Shown: positions 35,040-48,210, numbered from the stretch's first letter. The stretch: 64,000 nucleotides of DNA from Arctopsyche grandis (GCF_051622035.1 NC_135367.1:8654501-8718500), one strand, 5' to 3'. The notes: generated by a model not told the origin, from the letters alone. Numbers and translations are program-made.

Positions 35040-36465
35040 GTCACCAGAAGGAGCAGCAGCCGAAGTATGTAGGTGTTAAAACCCAGAGATTACTATTATA
35101 AACATATTTATTTAACCATATAACTGATCAGACAGACATCGACACATTTAATGTGGCTTTTGGTCAATTAATTAGATATATCCAAAATATTGTTTTTCAT
35201 TAATATTATGGCTTTTACCTCTACAAAATAAATAAACTAAAATTTTGTCTCGCGCGATTTTGACGCCTTGCGGTTATGTCGGGGTGGTTACGTCGGGGCG
35301 CTTTTGTACCGAGCACTTTTGACTGGACACCATCGCATATCCCACTATGAAAAGTGTTGAGAGATCACATCTTATATAACAAACAAAAATGAAACATATT
35401 TGAACATACATTTTGAGGAAGATGCATTTTGAACAATGGCATTCTCTCTTCTGACTAGCATTATTTCGTCTCTATAAGGTTTTATAGCATGGTTTTGAAT
35501 GCAAGAAATAAGTACCCAGAACAATAAATAATTGCACTAATTTTTAAATAGAATAACCGCAGATCTAATCATCCATTCCAAGTTGGAAACTAAGCATATA
35601 CATGTAGTATTTATACTTCAGAGTCCAATGTGACAAAAATATGATCATTGCATAAAACAAATTCAAACAATTAACGACTCCAGAAATGCTGATATACTTG
35701 GCTACGAAATATGTTGACTTTCAGCATCAGCTAGATATAGTTGTGGGTATGACAGAGCACAATCCTGCTCGTTATATGTATCATTTGAAGTCATGTTTTA
35801 TTTAATTTTAATTGACAATTAAACACATAATTCCATTTGCTACACCTTAATCAAATGTGAATTATACAAGCTAAGTTATCACATTTTCATGGCCAAACAT
35901 CGTCACTGTCGCAATACGTCATTACTGTCAGCACTACGTCGCGTTTTAGACAGATTCTATCATCAACGGTATATACATACATAATTGCTCAACTGACTTC
36001 TATACACAAAATTTAAAATACATAGTTAAATTGTACATTTACACAAAACCACTAAACTACAGAAATAACGACGAGAACACACCCAAAAACGCCACAACCA
36101 TAAATACCTTCGACGATAACTACGTTCACATAACGGCCTTCCAGCAAACGAACACTTTTAGATGCACTGTTGCGTAATGCATTTACTACACTGCAAGTGC
36201 ACCCAACTCCCACACACACAATCACACATCGAGAAAATTGATTTATAATGGCAAAAATCCGATCGATAATAGCACAAACGCACACAAACTGACCTACTTT
36301 CCACGACACGGTCTCTCAACACGTCTAGTCTTATCCATTGGCAAAGGCGACTGGCGCAATTTGGGCAACGATGCAACTCCTAAGATGTCACACACATTCC
36401 AGGATGCAAATTGCAAACCACTTCATTTCTATTAATATGTTCATTTATCATATCATCAGCCAGAA
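35040..36465. other. Intergenic; module-like segment at 35255-35335
   Basis: The short stretch 'ggttatgtcggggtggttac' through 'gactggacacca' resembles the modular foldbacks in style, with repeated gtcgg and gactgg words, but it is too short to class. The rest shows nothing. Confidence 0.3.
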
Positions 36466-36467
36466 GC

Positions 36468-36927
36468 GTGGCTCGGTCGTTAAGCTTCTGCTTAACACTG
36501 AGAGGCGCCGAGTTCGATCCCTTGAGCTGACCTCGATTGAAAAAGAATTTTTCTGAGTATATCTGTAATGCTGCTGGTCAGACCAGGATTTGTGACTCCT
36601 GGTTGATCGTTTCCTATCAGAGTTTGCCAATTTTCTCTGATTTCATTGTTGAAACGATTCCCGATTAAAAATTGGCTAAAAATCCTTCCTACCTACTATG
36701 TCACCACTATTTGAGTATGATTAATGTAAATATTACAATAAAAATGTATGTACAATTCATAGATGTCTCGTTAATTGTCGAGTTTGTCAGTGTCTCGTAA
36801 TTTAGCGACTTATGTATATAATAAAAAATGCTGTATTGTTTGTAATTTGGCCAGGAAGGCGCATTGGGGTTTACCTGTAATGCCTTCCTGGTATGAAATA
36901 AAATAAAAAATAAATAAAAAAAAAAAA
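36468..36927 (+). repeat. SINE family A, plus orientation, with retroposon-like tail
   Basis: The head 'tggctcggtcgttaagcttc' and 'gccgagttcgatccc' (B box) reads as a tRNA-like promoter. The body holds 'gatcgtttcctatcagagtt'. After 'cactatttgagtatgattaa' the sequence continues into a 'ggccaggaaggcgcattggg' segment and an A-rich tail (36895-36935). Either the SINE tail is LINE-derived or two retroposons abut. Confidence 0.65.
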
Positions 36928-37559
36928 AAAATAAATCATTACTCCGCATCTACTACCTCTATCCTTAAATCCATTTAAGGAAAGAATCCTTCAAGAATAT
37001 CCTATGTACATTATTAAACGAGCTATTTTGTACAATTGCATACGTAACGAAGGTCATAGGGAATATACCAAGTTTGTAGGGGATAACTTTTTTTCAGTAT
37101 TCCGAGTTTGTGGGAATGCCAGGGCTGTTCAGACTACTGCTTCTCCAAACACTCGGCTACCTGCCTTTAAAAGGAGGGACACACGGTAGACTGAACACTC
37201 TCGAACGAGCAGCATATGGAGTCGTAGAATAAATTGAGTCGTAGAAGCGACTTGGATCATATATTTGTTAATTTTGACACCTTTTGCCAAACATTTTCAC
37301 GACTTCTAATACTGGCCTAAAATCACAATGGAATAGGCTCGATCTTGGGAAAATTAGTTCAAGAAATTAAATAACTCTGATGAAACGACCACAGCATTGT
37401 ATCCTGCTATTGGGGATGTGTGCAAGCAGAATGCAAGCTGCGTGTGTGCAAGTATGATGCAAGGTGAAAGTCATGCCCACATGAAAATCACAGCTCTGTT
37501 GGTAGACTACGAAACTCGACCAATCCAAACATTATGCACATATTTTTTATTTATACTTT

Positions 37560-37925
37560 GGGAAAGACCGCTGAACCCAATTTTATATTTTCCCATGATG
37601 CCGTTTTTGGGTTGCCTTTGAGTTACAGCTAGGGTAGTAAACTAATACATACATATATAAATTTATAGTTTATAAATTTTTGAAATTATATTCAAATATT
37701 GGGTAGGATGGTTTTTACCAATTTGATAAGGAACCGTTTCCACGATGAAATCAGGTAAATTGGCAAAATCCGATAGGAAACGATCGACTTCACAAATATT
37801 CAAGTCTGGCCAGCAGCAGTACAGATAAAACTCGGAATAAACTATTGTCAACCCACAAGATCGAACCCAGTAAACTCTCGGTAGTTAGCATTAATGCAAA
37901 CACCAAGCTATGTTGCTGGCTTATT
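37560..37925 (-). repeat. SINE family A copy
   Basis: Reverse copy complete from tail ('cccatgatgccgtttttggg') through body ('gtaggatggtttttaccaat') to head ('agatcgaacccag', 'gctatgttgctgg'). Confidence 0.7.
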
Positions 37926-37964
37926 TTTTATTTTTACATAGACATACATACATACATACATATA

Positions 37965-38095
37965 TACCAGGAAGGCTTGACAGGAAAACCCCAATGCGCC
38001 TTCCTAGACAATTAATTACAAATAATGCAGCATTTTTTTTATTACATAAATCACTATTTCGATAAGCTAAAGAACACGAAATTAACAATTAATTA
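37965..38095 (-). repeat. Retroposon tail, 'cgccttcctgg' family
   Basis: Inverse copy of the 36830-36925 segment: 'accaggaaggctt' and 'aaccccaatgcgccttccta', then 'aattacaaataatgcagca'. Confidence 0.5.
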
Positions 38096-38104
38096 ATTAA
38101 TTAG

Positions 38105-38400
38105 TCCATTGAGACATATATGGTTGATTTAGACTTGTGCATAAATATTTACAAATCGTACATACGTTAAATACAGAAGATTTGTGACAGCAGGTAGGAT
38201 GATTTTTTTTTGCCAATTTGGAGGAACCGTTTCAACAATGATCAGATAAAATTGTCAAACTCTGATAAGAAACGATCGACTTGGAGTAACAAATATCCAA
38301 GTCTAACCAGCAGTATTAAAGATTAGCCCAGGATCGAACCCGATAATCTCTTGGTGCTAAACATAAACGCACCCACTGATCAATACTGCTGGCTATGTAC
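38105..38400 (-). repeat. SINE family A copy
   Basis: Reverse copy with body at 38195-38310 and head complement 'aggatcgaacccgataatct'. The tail is shortened. Confidence 0.65.
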
Positions 38401-41380
38401 CTATATATCTATACTCCACAATTTTATTGTTACGATCTAGTAATCCCAGGACCATTCTTAAATGTAGTAGTAGATGGGAGAAAGGGTGGAGGCGCAAATC
38501 TGCCATAAGCTTTGAAGACCACATAGTATCGAATATAGCAGTAGATGTTACCGATGTGAAGTCACGTTCTGACAGTCAACAATGGAAGCGAACGAAGTTC
38601 TACGACCTGTCGGAAAAGCGAAAGAAAAGTCGACCAAGCACGTTCGACGAATAAATCTCGATTTTAACGACTCTCCAAATGCAAACTGCACACAACAGAA
38701 ACGAAAATGCAGCGTATGCAGGTTGCACGGTTGAGTCATGCGACCGTATCTGCGTAATTCCAGTGGGCTTACTCGTTGGGTACCAGCAACGACTCTCTTG
38801 AAGGAAAATTCCTCGGCAATGTCTCAAAACCCACACGAATTCGAGAGTGTGTTTGTTTGATCTGAGCTTTTCGTATTATGCGTCGAATGTAAACAGTGAA
38901 ATGCGGAAGGAAAGACAATGGTATTTAGAAATAGTATGTAAACAATTCTTCTTCGGGGGCACTTAAATGTGCGAGCCGACTAATCTCTGCATACTTTTAT
39001 ATACGCAGCATACAAAATCACTATTTTATGACACAAATAGGTAGCAAGAAAGTTTAAATCTCTTTTTTGCTATCGCCAATTTGATCCTGTTTTTCTCTAG
39101 AATCAGAATGTCAGACGCATAAATGCTAACCTTCAATACAACTACTAATCGAGGTCATGCCCTTTTGATACGCAAAAGAAGATAAGCTGAATGCGTATAA
39201 CCCACATACTATGCTAATTCAGCTATTTCTACTAGAATTGGTTTTAAAAAAAGTATAATACCCAGGTAATCCTAATTAAATCGTAGTTCGATTGATGGGA
39301 GTTTGCTATTGTTTTAGTGTTCGTGACAATTAACCATTACCTTAAGCTCTCAAACTAAAAAAGTAGGTCAGCTGAGTATCTTATAGCTAAATTATTACAT
39401 CTACTATAAATTATGAGAGGAATCTTTAACATTTGACTTATTGTGCTAAAAAAATCCGCTGCCCACTGTGCTGGACGCCAAGCGTCCGTTGAAAAATGTG
39501 TGTTTTAAGTTAAACTAATGCAAAATCTGCGAATTTAATATTTAAATTAGCAATAAAAATCATTTTATCGTGTATACGTCGTAAACGTCGAATATAAAAT
39601 AAGTGCAATAAATGAAAAAAAAACGGCTGAAGCAAAGCCGTCATTTTGAGGCGGATATCATTCTCACACTAACCGTTGAGCGCGCCGTACTGAATTCCTG
39701 GAATTAAATTTAAGTCCTGGTCACTCGCTATCCATCACAGTGCGGCAAGTGTTAGCCAGAATCAGACTGACAATAAATCTACATTTGTATACTTATAATA
39801 AATTCATCATCCAAAAACGGAAATAGCATTACTCTATTTTCACTGTCATTAATAAGCAAAATTTGATCCATCGCTAACCTCCAACCCCTCTTAATATAAC
39901 CTGAAACTGAAATAATGTGAAAATGTATAACGAAAATATAAACACATGGACATTAAACTGATTGATGATTCTAAACACAAGAAGCTAGACGAAACGAAGC
40001 ATTATTCCACTGCACTACACATAATAACGATCTTGACCTCGTAGAACTCGACTTCAGTTGGCACGTAAATAGCACGTGTTAATCCATAATGCTGAAAGAA
40101 CCTAGAAAAAATTAAGTCGTAAAAAAATTGGCAACCGCTTCAAATCTGCACGTACATATTTACCTATGCACAATTAAATAGTACAATTTGGCAATCCCGA
40201 ATTCTAAAAAAAAACGAGAAGCGCTATAGAATATGAATAAAACGCATGCACAATCCTTTCGAATTTGTCACGACTGTAAAAGTATAAAACGACGCATTCA
40301 AATCCTGAATATACGTACAATTCACTTTCAGCGTGAAAAATTCTTGAATGGCGAACGGCCGTCATTTCGCTTCAGACGAACACAGTTTGACGTCAAAATC
40401 CCGCTCATCCACTCAAATAAAAATATCGGTGATCATCATCAACGAATCCGCTCGTAAAAACCCCAGCCGGCTTCCAGTAGTGGGTGTCGGAAGCTCAGAT
40501 CAGAGCTCCAAAGTCTTTCAGACGAGTCTGGCCAGAGGACAGGATGGCTAATGAACGATGGAACCGTTCCAGGGAACGACTAACTAGCCAAAATGGCAAC
40601 TATGAATAATGATAATGACAAAACAAAACAAAAAAAAAGGAACGCAATTAAGCTTCGAGAACTGACGATGACTCTGAAGCAACGCGTGACGTCAAAGGAG
40701 ATCATTCATCCTGTCGTTTATGCAATTTATTACCGGTGACGTGATTCAATGGCCTCATACTAGATGCATCAGCTCTGAGACGATGGACTAGTTTTGAAGC
40801 TGATCCATAGTGAAACCCTCAAAATGACCACCAACCTCACAACTAATATAGTTTGAAGGACCTTTATTTTGCTGAAGGAGAAGGTTGTCCAGCAACACGA
40901 CATGAAAAAGAAAATAAAAAATGTGAGGCCACACACCCCCCATTTAGTTATTGTGCATTTAGCTCGCAAAATCACTGGATTCTGCAGAGTCATTGAGAAA
41001 CTAGTCAGTGGTATATTTGCACACATAGATTCATTCATTAGATTCGGATAGCCTTCACCTTAAGAAAAGTGAATGTGTGGGTGTATTTCAAAAGTTTTAT
41101 AAATGATAAGGAGATGTTATGCCCAACAGAACCAACTCATTTAAGTGAACTTTTTTTGACACTTGTAATGCTGACTTGTAACACTGACAACTGAAAATTC
41201 GCAGCGCTGAAACACTTCACGAAACTAGAATGGAATGCTGAGGCAACCATGGTTTCCCCTCTCTCCAACTCCTCACCACCGCCTTCTCCATTGCACGAAA
41301 CTATAATGAGAACCCTCTTTGAGAATTACCTCACAGGCCTAACCATTTTATTGTTTATAGGTTATGCATAGCCACAGCAT
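38400..41380. other. Intergenic, little recognised
   Basis: Mostly unique AT-rich DNA. A possible retroposon 3' end lies at 40440-40640 ('aggacaggatggctaatgaa', 'tccagggaacgactaactag', then an A-rich tail). No gene seen. Confidence 0.35.
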
Positions 41381-41384
41381 GGTG

Positions 41385-41520
41385 CACTGGTAGAGCTATT
41401 GCATTCCAGTCCACTCAGATAGGTCGTGGGTTCAAGTCCCGGCCAAATACGCTACCGGCAAGGTCTTGGGGTTATTAAAACAAAGATCGACCACCTCCTG
41501 TTAGAATTTTCCGATTTTTC
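41385..41520 (+). repeat. Third tRNA-derived SINE head (family C)
   Basis: 'gcactggtagagctattgca' (A-box side) and 'gtgggttcaagtcccggcc' (B box) are about 45 bp apart. They are followed by SINE-like 'ggtcttggggtta' and 'gatcgaccacctcctgttag'. No cloverleaf acceptor stem closes it, so it is not a tRNA gene. Confidence 0.55.
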
Positions 41521-41524
41521 TAGT

Positions 41525-42925
41525 TATTAGCATCTTTAATTTGTTGAATCTTATACACGTTGCCTACATAATGTGTTTCTCGCATATTTTCTATATCTCT
41601 GTTGTATTCTACATATGTGCTATTTTTTGAATTTTTTTTAGTATTTATGTACAAAATTTATCTAGACTTTGGCACATATGTATGCAAACATAAAATAAGT
41701 TACAGGTTGGTTTGGAGAGCAATCCTCAAATTCTTGCAGAATTGAGCTTTGTTCCCAGCTACTCCGGTACATTAGATACTGCACTTTGTTTTCATCTCCT
41801 ATGGCATGTACCAATTTGATGGTTTCGTCGCCCGTTGCAAGGGGCATCAAGCTCCTCAACCAGATTTCCGTTAGCTTGGATTTGTTTAATATGAAATATG
41901 CTGATCTCGTTGAGGGATTGATTAATTTGATATCGGAATGTGTTCTACATATTATTGTATTTGTTTTATCATATATTTATGATTATTCTGTTGCTTTTTT
42001 ATTGTTTTATTTTCTTATTATTATCATTTTATTTCTTTTTTTTGTTACGACTTGAAACTATCTACATATAACGTCACTACGGCAAATAACAACACAAAAT
42101 TATTCAAATAGGCTAGTTCCGTTAGGCACAACTATCAGAACCATAACATATGCAGTCAATACTCTAATAATCCGAATCAATCTCAACTGAATACATATGT
42201 AATCGCTTTATGTCTATTCGTATTTTCTGGAGCATATCTTCCAATCGTGTACGTATTTTTTATATGTATTTATTTATATTGAGATTGACGTAAAGAAAAT
42301 CAAAATAGAAATGGAAGAAATATATTTTTACTCACATTTTACATAATTAAACGAAATGTGTAACACAAATAAGCCCAGACGCATAATTCAAGTCGGCATT
42401 CCTCAAAAATAACTCACCAGGTAAAAAAAAAGAAATCTTCCCACGAATGCACAGCATGGAACTATTTGCAAAAAGAAGGAAAAATATTACCCCTTCGTAA
42501 GAATTAATCCAAAACGAAAATTAAATATGATTCATCATAAGTCCTTATGATGACTCAAATCCAAAAACATTCTACACACATGCCAAAATCGGACCGATCA
42601 TTTGTGAAACATTTGGATCAACTTCAATACGATCGATCGTTTCAATGTCACCAAAACATAATATAATATACCAGTCATGCGATCATTTTCCAATTGAGGG
42701 GTCATGGGTTCAAATTGACATGACCATCATCGCTGGAGAGATCTAGATGATTATAAAATGCACATCAAAATAGCTGTCAGAGTTTGTCGGTTTTAACTTA
42801 CAATAAGTATTGAGAAACCACTCTATATTAATAAAAAATCTTTTCCAAGACCACTACACTACACTACATAGCAAATATGTAGTACCAATGGTTGACATGG
42901 TGAATTCCACTACGCTAAGAATCGA
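41525..42925. other. Intergenic with one coding-like minus frame
   Basis: AT-rich. A minus-strand frame at about 41680-41915 looks coding in composition but has no recognised homology (see findings). A degenerate SINE-like head ('gtcatgggttcaaattgaca') lies near 42700. Confidence 0.35.
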
Positions 42926-42929
42926 GTAT

Positions 42930-43202
42930 GGGCGCAGATACACATAATGGTGCGCTAGCACGCTAGATATATGCTATGGCGATCCAGGTCAAAACTCACT
43001 CCTGTAGTGTTTTTGGTGATATTTTATCCTTGTATTGACATAGTTCTGACAGTGATCCATAACGGTGATTCCAATATTTGAAGAAACTTAATACGAAATA
43101 ATAATATCGTATGAATTAACAATGATATGAGTATTCGCCGATCATAGCTAGAGTCTACCTAGATATGCCCTGCTGTACGATTCAGATTCAGTGTCTACGC
43201 CT
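42930..43202. mobile_element. GGGCG-family MITE, copy 2 (degenerate)
   Basis: Left end GGGCGCAGATACACATAATG and, on the other strand, right end GGCGTAGACACTGAATC. The interior matches the copy at 50502-50703 in opposite orientation ('gtgatccataacggtgat'). Target duplication not readable. Confidence 0.55.
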
Positions 43203-43254
43203 TGAGTTTAAAAAAAACAATATCAGGAAAGAAATTATGATCTATTTGCAATTT

Positions 43255-43695
43255 TATTTTTATTCAATCAAGCTATGTACATCGCTCCAATGCGACGAGT
43301 GTACTATATAGATCAAAAAACACACCAAATTATATATTAATACATAATTCTAAATTATACATGACATCTATGGTCAAACATTGCAAACATCGTATACAAT
43401 ACGATCAACAAAAATTGATACAACAATACGAATTTTTATACAATAATCATCCACAGAGACATCTATGGAGAGAACCCCGGCGAACCTTGAGAAATAACAA
43501 GATTTTGCGAGAGAAATGGGGAAGGAAAGCCAATTTTGCTGGAATCGTTTCAATGAAAATCAGAAAAATTGGAAAACTCTGGTAGGAAACGACCGACGTG
43601 GTCACAAACCAAAGTCTGGCCAGCAGCAACCAGTGTGACTCGAACTCGTAACCACACTGACCATAGCAAGCTATGGTATGCTAACCTAACTAGTC
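43255..43695 (-). repeat. SINE family B copy
   Basis: Reverse copy with tail 'catcgctccaatgcgacgag', a duplicated 'gacatctatgg' motif, body, and head 'gtgactcgaactcgtaacca'. Confidence 0.7.
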
Positions 43696-43919
43696 CATAA
43701 TTTCATAGTTTTAAAACCGCGGTTTTTTGTGGGTGTGGTTCGCACACAAAATACAGGATCGAAATTTCACCAGTTACAAAGGTTATTTCGAGAAAAATCG
43801 TGACCCATTTAATTACTAGCCTATTCTCACTTTCACTTATGATTATTTTGATTTTTAGGTCAGAATGGAAAAAATCGTTGAAAAATTGTAGCTCGTTTGA
43901 TAATATAGGATGAATTTAG

Positions 43920-44094
43920 ACAATCTGGAAAAAGGTAAATACGACGAGTAGTAGACCCGGAACACCACAAACTTCCAGAGGCAGTGACGTATCTAGAGAT
44001 CTAATCTTGAACGTGTCTCGGAGACGAGACTTGCAACGAATTAATAATAAACTCGCACTTGAGGGGACGGATGTGCGAAATGAATACTTAGGCA
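43920..44094 (+). CDS. Possible orphan coding exon, unidentified
   Basis: Between an acceptor-like TTTAG (ending 43919) and a strong donor (GGCA|GTATGT) the plus strand keeps one frame of 58 codons and one base. It includes SSRPGTPQTSRGSDVSRDLI and RRRDLQRINNKLALEGTDVR. The peptide is basic and Ser/Thr/Pro-rich, then helical, and reads like a protein rather than random AT-rich sequence. I do not recognise a family. The frame also runs on past the donor into a (GAC/GAT)n run to 44312, so the exon call is uncertain. Confidence 0.25.
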
Positions 44095-44696
44095 GTATGT
44101 ACATACATATGTACTTGTATGATGATAACGAAAAACCTTTAAAAAAGAGACAGACGGATGCAAAAGAGAAATTGAACGAGAACAGGTTGTCCGGCATTTC
44201 AGGTATGCAGAACGACGACGACGACGATGATGATGATGACGGGACGAGCGAACCTTGTGGTTGGTTGCCAGTTCGCGAAATCGTGCAATTTCAACAACAA
44301 TACACACCTTGACAATAATTGCTACGATACGTCTGTCGACGATAACATAACTTAGACCGTAAAAGAATTATCAAACAATACGTATTTGGCGATACGAGGA
44401 AAAGTTTTATGCTACGTCGACGTCGTTACGGTGCGAACAAATATTTGATCAAGATCACCTATCCTTATACGGGCGTGTGTATATTTTCATATGAATTTTT
44501 AATAGTGTATTTGCCGTTTGGAAACTATTGGGTCGTATCAATATTGTGATTAGACGTACATACATATGTAGTTTTGCCTAGTGGAAATATTTTTTTCAAC
44601 GCATATTTGTAAATATTTTTGATACAGAATATGCGTGTAAAATCAAACGATAGTAAAAATATACTATGTAGTACAAAGCGTTGGACTTCATAGTAT

Positions 44697-45060
44697 TGTT
44701 GCGTAGGGGTGGGTGGAGGATCCAAGTAAAAGGCCAACAGTCGTTTCACAGCATTTATTGATGATTCAGGAGATATACGTACTGACAGTGCTCAGTCCAG
44801 AAATGCCCTGATATCGCCTACGTACCGCCTTATAAGGGGTAGATCTCTCAGGACGTCTAACCTGTTTACCTACTGTATAGTCTTATGTATTCGGATATGT
44901 ATTCCCACGGTATGAGAAGTGCAATCATTGTTTAGCTTTCATGCACTTAGCTTGTCGCTAATCCTTAAAACCACTTACACCGGTCTTTCGGTCTCTCAGG
45001 ACGCTACCCGGCCTAATCCGATCGCAATTACTCGGCGGCTCTTTTTTAGTATACGTAACA
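44697..45060. mobile_element. Solo LTR with GTAT duplication
   Basis: A 364-bp unit begins TGTTGCGTA and ends TACGTAACA. It is flanked on both sides by GTAT (44693-44696 and 45061-45064). The first 70 bp match a second LTR start at 62433. TG/CA ends, a short inverted terminus and a 4-bp duplication mark an LTR left by recombination. No internal coding region. Confidence 0.8.
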
Positions 45061-45074
45061 GTATTATATATTGT

Positions 45075-45609
45075 TATAGCCCCGCCACGCTGAAATTTTC
45101 GCCAACATTTCCAAATAGAATTATTTAGAAATCCAATAGAAAGCAGATATAAATATTGTACCTAGTCCAAACAAACCCTATATACAAACTACCCTAGAGT
45201 TTTGAAGATGTGTGTTTAGACGTTTATAAACAAAAAAGGTATATTAATGAATGTATTTTTCCAAAACCAGTTCCATCTTCTTCATTGTTGTTAAAATGTA
45301 ATGCTCACAATCTAAATGCCAAGCCACAATCTAAAATACTTGGCAGTTGGGGATTTCCATCGGGTAATTATGCTATGTTTATAAATTCAGAAATTCCGGT
45401 GTAAACAAATCTTTATAAGCGTTGACATATGAATGACACGGATTACACGACCCATGTTCAAAGCATTTTTTCAATGCTACCTGAAAGGCTTAGCGGGTAG
45501 AATTATTGTTTACTTTGTACATGCTCAAAATACAACGCCTGTCGGCGCTTGTCAGGCCCATGGACTTGTTGGCAAAACGCCGATCGGCGTTGGGTTAAAA
45601 TTCAAAGGG
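45075..45609 (-). mobile_element. piggyBac-like MITE, copy 3, left end missing
   Basis: Inverse copy of the 5916-6498 element. Its terminal TTCAAAGGG is followed by TTAA (45610-45613), and the palindromes 'acgccgatcggcgtt' and 'acgcctgtcggcg' are retained. The opposite terminus is lost next to the solo LTR. Confidence 0.65.
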
Positions 45610-45627
45610 TTAACGACAAACTAGAGG

Positions 45628-46700
45628 GAGCAGATCTTTCAAGGAGTTAGATCAATAGATGGCAATTTCATGAGACATCGGTTGGATAATTTGTCGTAAT
45701 GGCAAACGAGTAAGTAGCAGATATTTAGAGGTATTAGATCCGACGACAGCAATTTGAAGGAAATTTGGTTGGACAATTTATAGTAACAGCAAACTAGTAA
45801 GTAGTGGGTAGCAGATATTTCGAGGAATCAGATCCATACACTACAATCTGACGGGAAAACAGTTGGGCAATTAATAGTAACGGCAAACAAGTAGGTAGTA
45901 GGTGGCAGATCTTTCAAGGATTGACGCATAGACAGAACTTTTCCGGCAAATCGGTTGTTCGATTTATCGTAACGACAAACAAGTAGGTAGTGGGTAGCAG
46001 AACTTTCAAGGAATCAGATCTATAGACAGCAATATTTTAGATAATTTATCGTAATGGTAAGCTAGTAGGTAGCAGATCTTTAAAGGATTTAGATCCATAG
46101 ACAGCAGTTGCACGGCAAATTAGTTGGACAATTTATAGTAACGCTAACAAGTAGATAGTAGGAAACAGATCTTTCGAGGAATTAAACAGCGAAATGTCGG
46201 CAAATCGATTGGATAATTTATCGTAAAGCTAAGCTAGTAGGTAGCAATTAGCAGATCTTTCAAGGATTTAGATCCATAGACGGCAGTTTCACGGCAAATC
46301 AGTTGGACAATCTATCGTAACAGCAAACTCGTAGATTGTAGTAAATAGAAGGAAGCAGATCTTTCGGGAAATTAAACCCATAGACAGCAATTTGAAGCAA
46401 AATCGGGTGGATAATTTGTCGTAACTGCAAAATAATAGGTAGTAGATCTTTCAAGAAATTAGATCCATAGACAGCAAAATATCGGATAATCGGTTGAATA
46501 GTTAATCGTAACTGCACAATAGTATGTAATAGGTAGTAGTTCTTTAAAGAAATTAGATCCATAGACAGGAAAATATTGGATAATCGGTTGAATAGTTTAT
46601 CGTAACTTCAAAATAGTATGTAATAGTGAGCAGAAATTAGATCCATAGACAGCAAAATAAAGGTAAATCGGTCGGACAGCTTATCGTAACGACAAACTGC
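45628..46700. repeat. Satellite-like tandem array, about 80-100-bp unit
   Basis: About a dozen diverged copies of a unit built from 'gcagatctttcaaggaatta', 'gatccatagacagcaattt', 'aaatcggttggataattta' and 'tcgtaacggcaaactagtag'. Unit length varies through small deletions. No coding frame. The array begins directly after the MITE at 45075-45609. Confidence 0.75.
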
Positions 46701-46719
46701 AAGTAGTTGATTCTTCAAT

Positions 46720-47815
46720 GACTCAAAATATAATTTAACAATAAACCAAAAGATTGCATTTTGTTAACTTCAATATTATTTGTTTTTCGGTGAGATCTCA
46801 AAATTGCATTTTTTATGCGAGAAAAGGTCTCCAAAACGAATAACCAAACTAAAGTCGAATAATTTGTTATATACAATAAAATTGCTAAAATACAATACAA
46901 TCATTGCAGGTAAAGAAATCTACGACAGACAAATCGAGAGACTAACTGCATCTCCTGTCCGCCGCATTAACTATCCTAATTAGCAAATCTTCACGGTTTT
47001 AATGCTCTCCAACTGACCTCGTTTGTTGGAGAATCTAACCTAAATTACGATTAGCTTGAACCCACTTGGTTAGGTTCCCAGAAAACTAACAAAATATTCA
47101 ATTGAAAATATGTATTGACCCAATTCCACAGTTGATTCGCACAAATGACACGTAAGTTCCAGTCATCCGAGCTGAAGAAAACATCATCAATCTTAGCCGG
47201 GGGCGACCAATTAACCAACGGGATCGTCGACAGCAGGAAATCAGCATCATCAGCAAAAGGACCAGGAAGAGGAAGAGACATGTGAGAAATCGAGGACAGT
47301 TAGCTAGACAGATACCCACGCGCCAATTCCATTTGATATGGATGCAACAAGTGCACTATTATTTCCTTGAATATTAGAACTGTCGGTCATTTGCATAATA
47401 GGTGGAGTGCTAAAATTGCACAATTTGATTATTTTTATACACATCCAAAATAATAAAAGATTTTTAATTCAATGTGAGAATTCAGACTGAGTCACGATCA
47501 AAACCACCTCTAATGGCTCGGATTGTGCTAATAAGCATAACAATACCACAATTGTCGAGCAAATCATTGCATTTCTGAGAATAAATCTGTCACCAGAGCA
47601 GACCTTCATTGTTGATGACATGACCAATCACTTTTGTGATAAAAATAAAAGCAATCCAATATTAATATCGAAAATAAGTAACTTTAAATTCATAAATTTT
47701 GTATGATGGACTCAACTTTTGGACGTAATTAATTTTCTTGTAGATAATATGACAGTAAACAACGGTATATTAACTGCTGTTGTCATAAATTTGATAAGGA
47801 AGAAAGTTTATCTGT
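46720..47815. other. Intergenic, no feature recognised
   Basis: Unique AT-rich DNA. Two minus frames (47051-47319) of mixed GC have no recognisable motif. Confidence 0.35.
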
Positions 47816-47819
47816 TTAT

Positions 47820-48210
47820 TTATTTTATTTTAATCGAACGTGTACACTCGCCTCTACAGATCGCTCCAAAGCGACGAGTGTACTAATACAGATACAATAC
47901 GATCAATACAATCAATGCAAACATTTTTATACAATGCGAATTCATACAAACATCATCCACACCGACATCTATGGAGAAATTTTTGCAGCATTTTATTATA
48001 GAAATTGGCAAACCTCCAGAAGCTGAAAGATTTGCCAGAGAGATTAGAATGGAAATGCCAATTTACAGGAACCGTTTCAATGAAAATCAGAAAAATTGGC
48101 AAACTCTTAAAGGAAACGATCGACCTGGATTCACAAATCAAGGTCTGGCCAACAACTACTAGTGGGTATCGAACCGTGACCACTCTACCTACTGAAATTT
48201 GCATACATAA
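47820..48210 (-). repeat. SINE family B copy, near full length
   Basis: Tail 'acagatcgctccaaagcgac', the 'gacatctatggagaaattt' motif, body 'ggaaacgatcgacctggatt', and a head with 'gggtatcgaaccgtgaccac'. Confidence 0.75.

Noticed and set aside
41388-41455. tRNA gene
   Set aside because: A- and B-box-like sequences are present but no acceptor stem closes and SINE-type sequence follows; the same holds for the heads of SINE families A and B.
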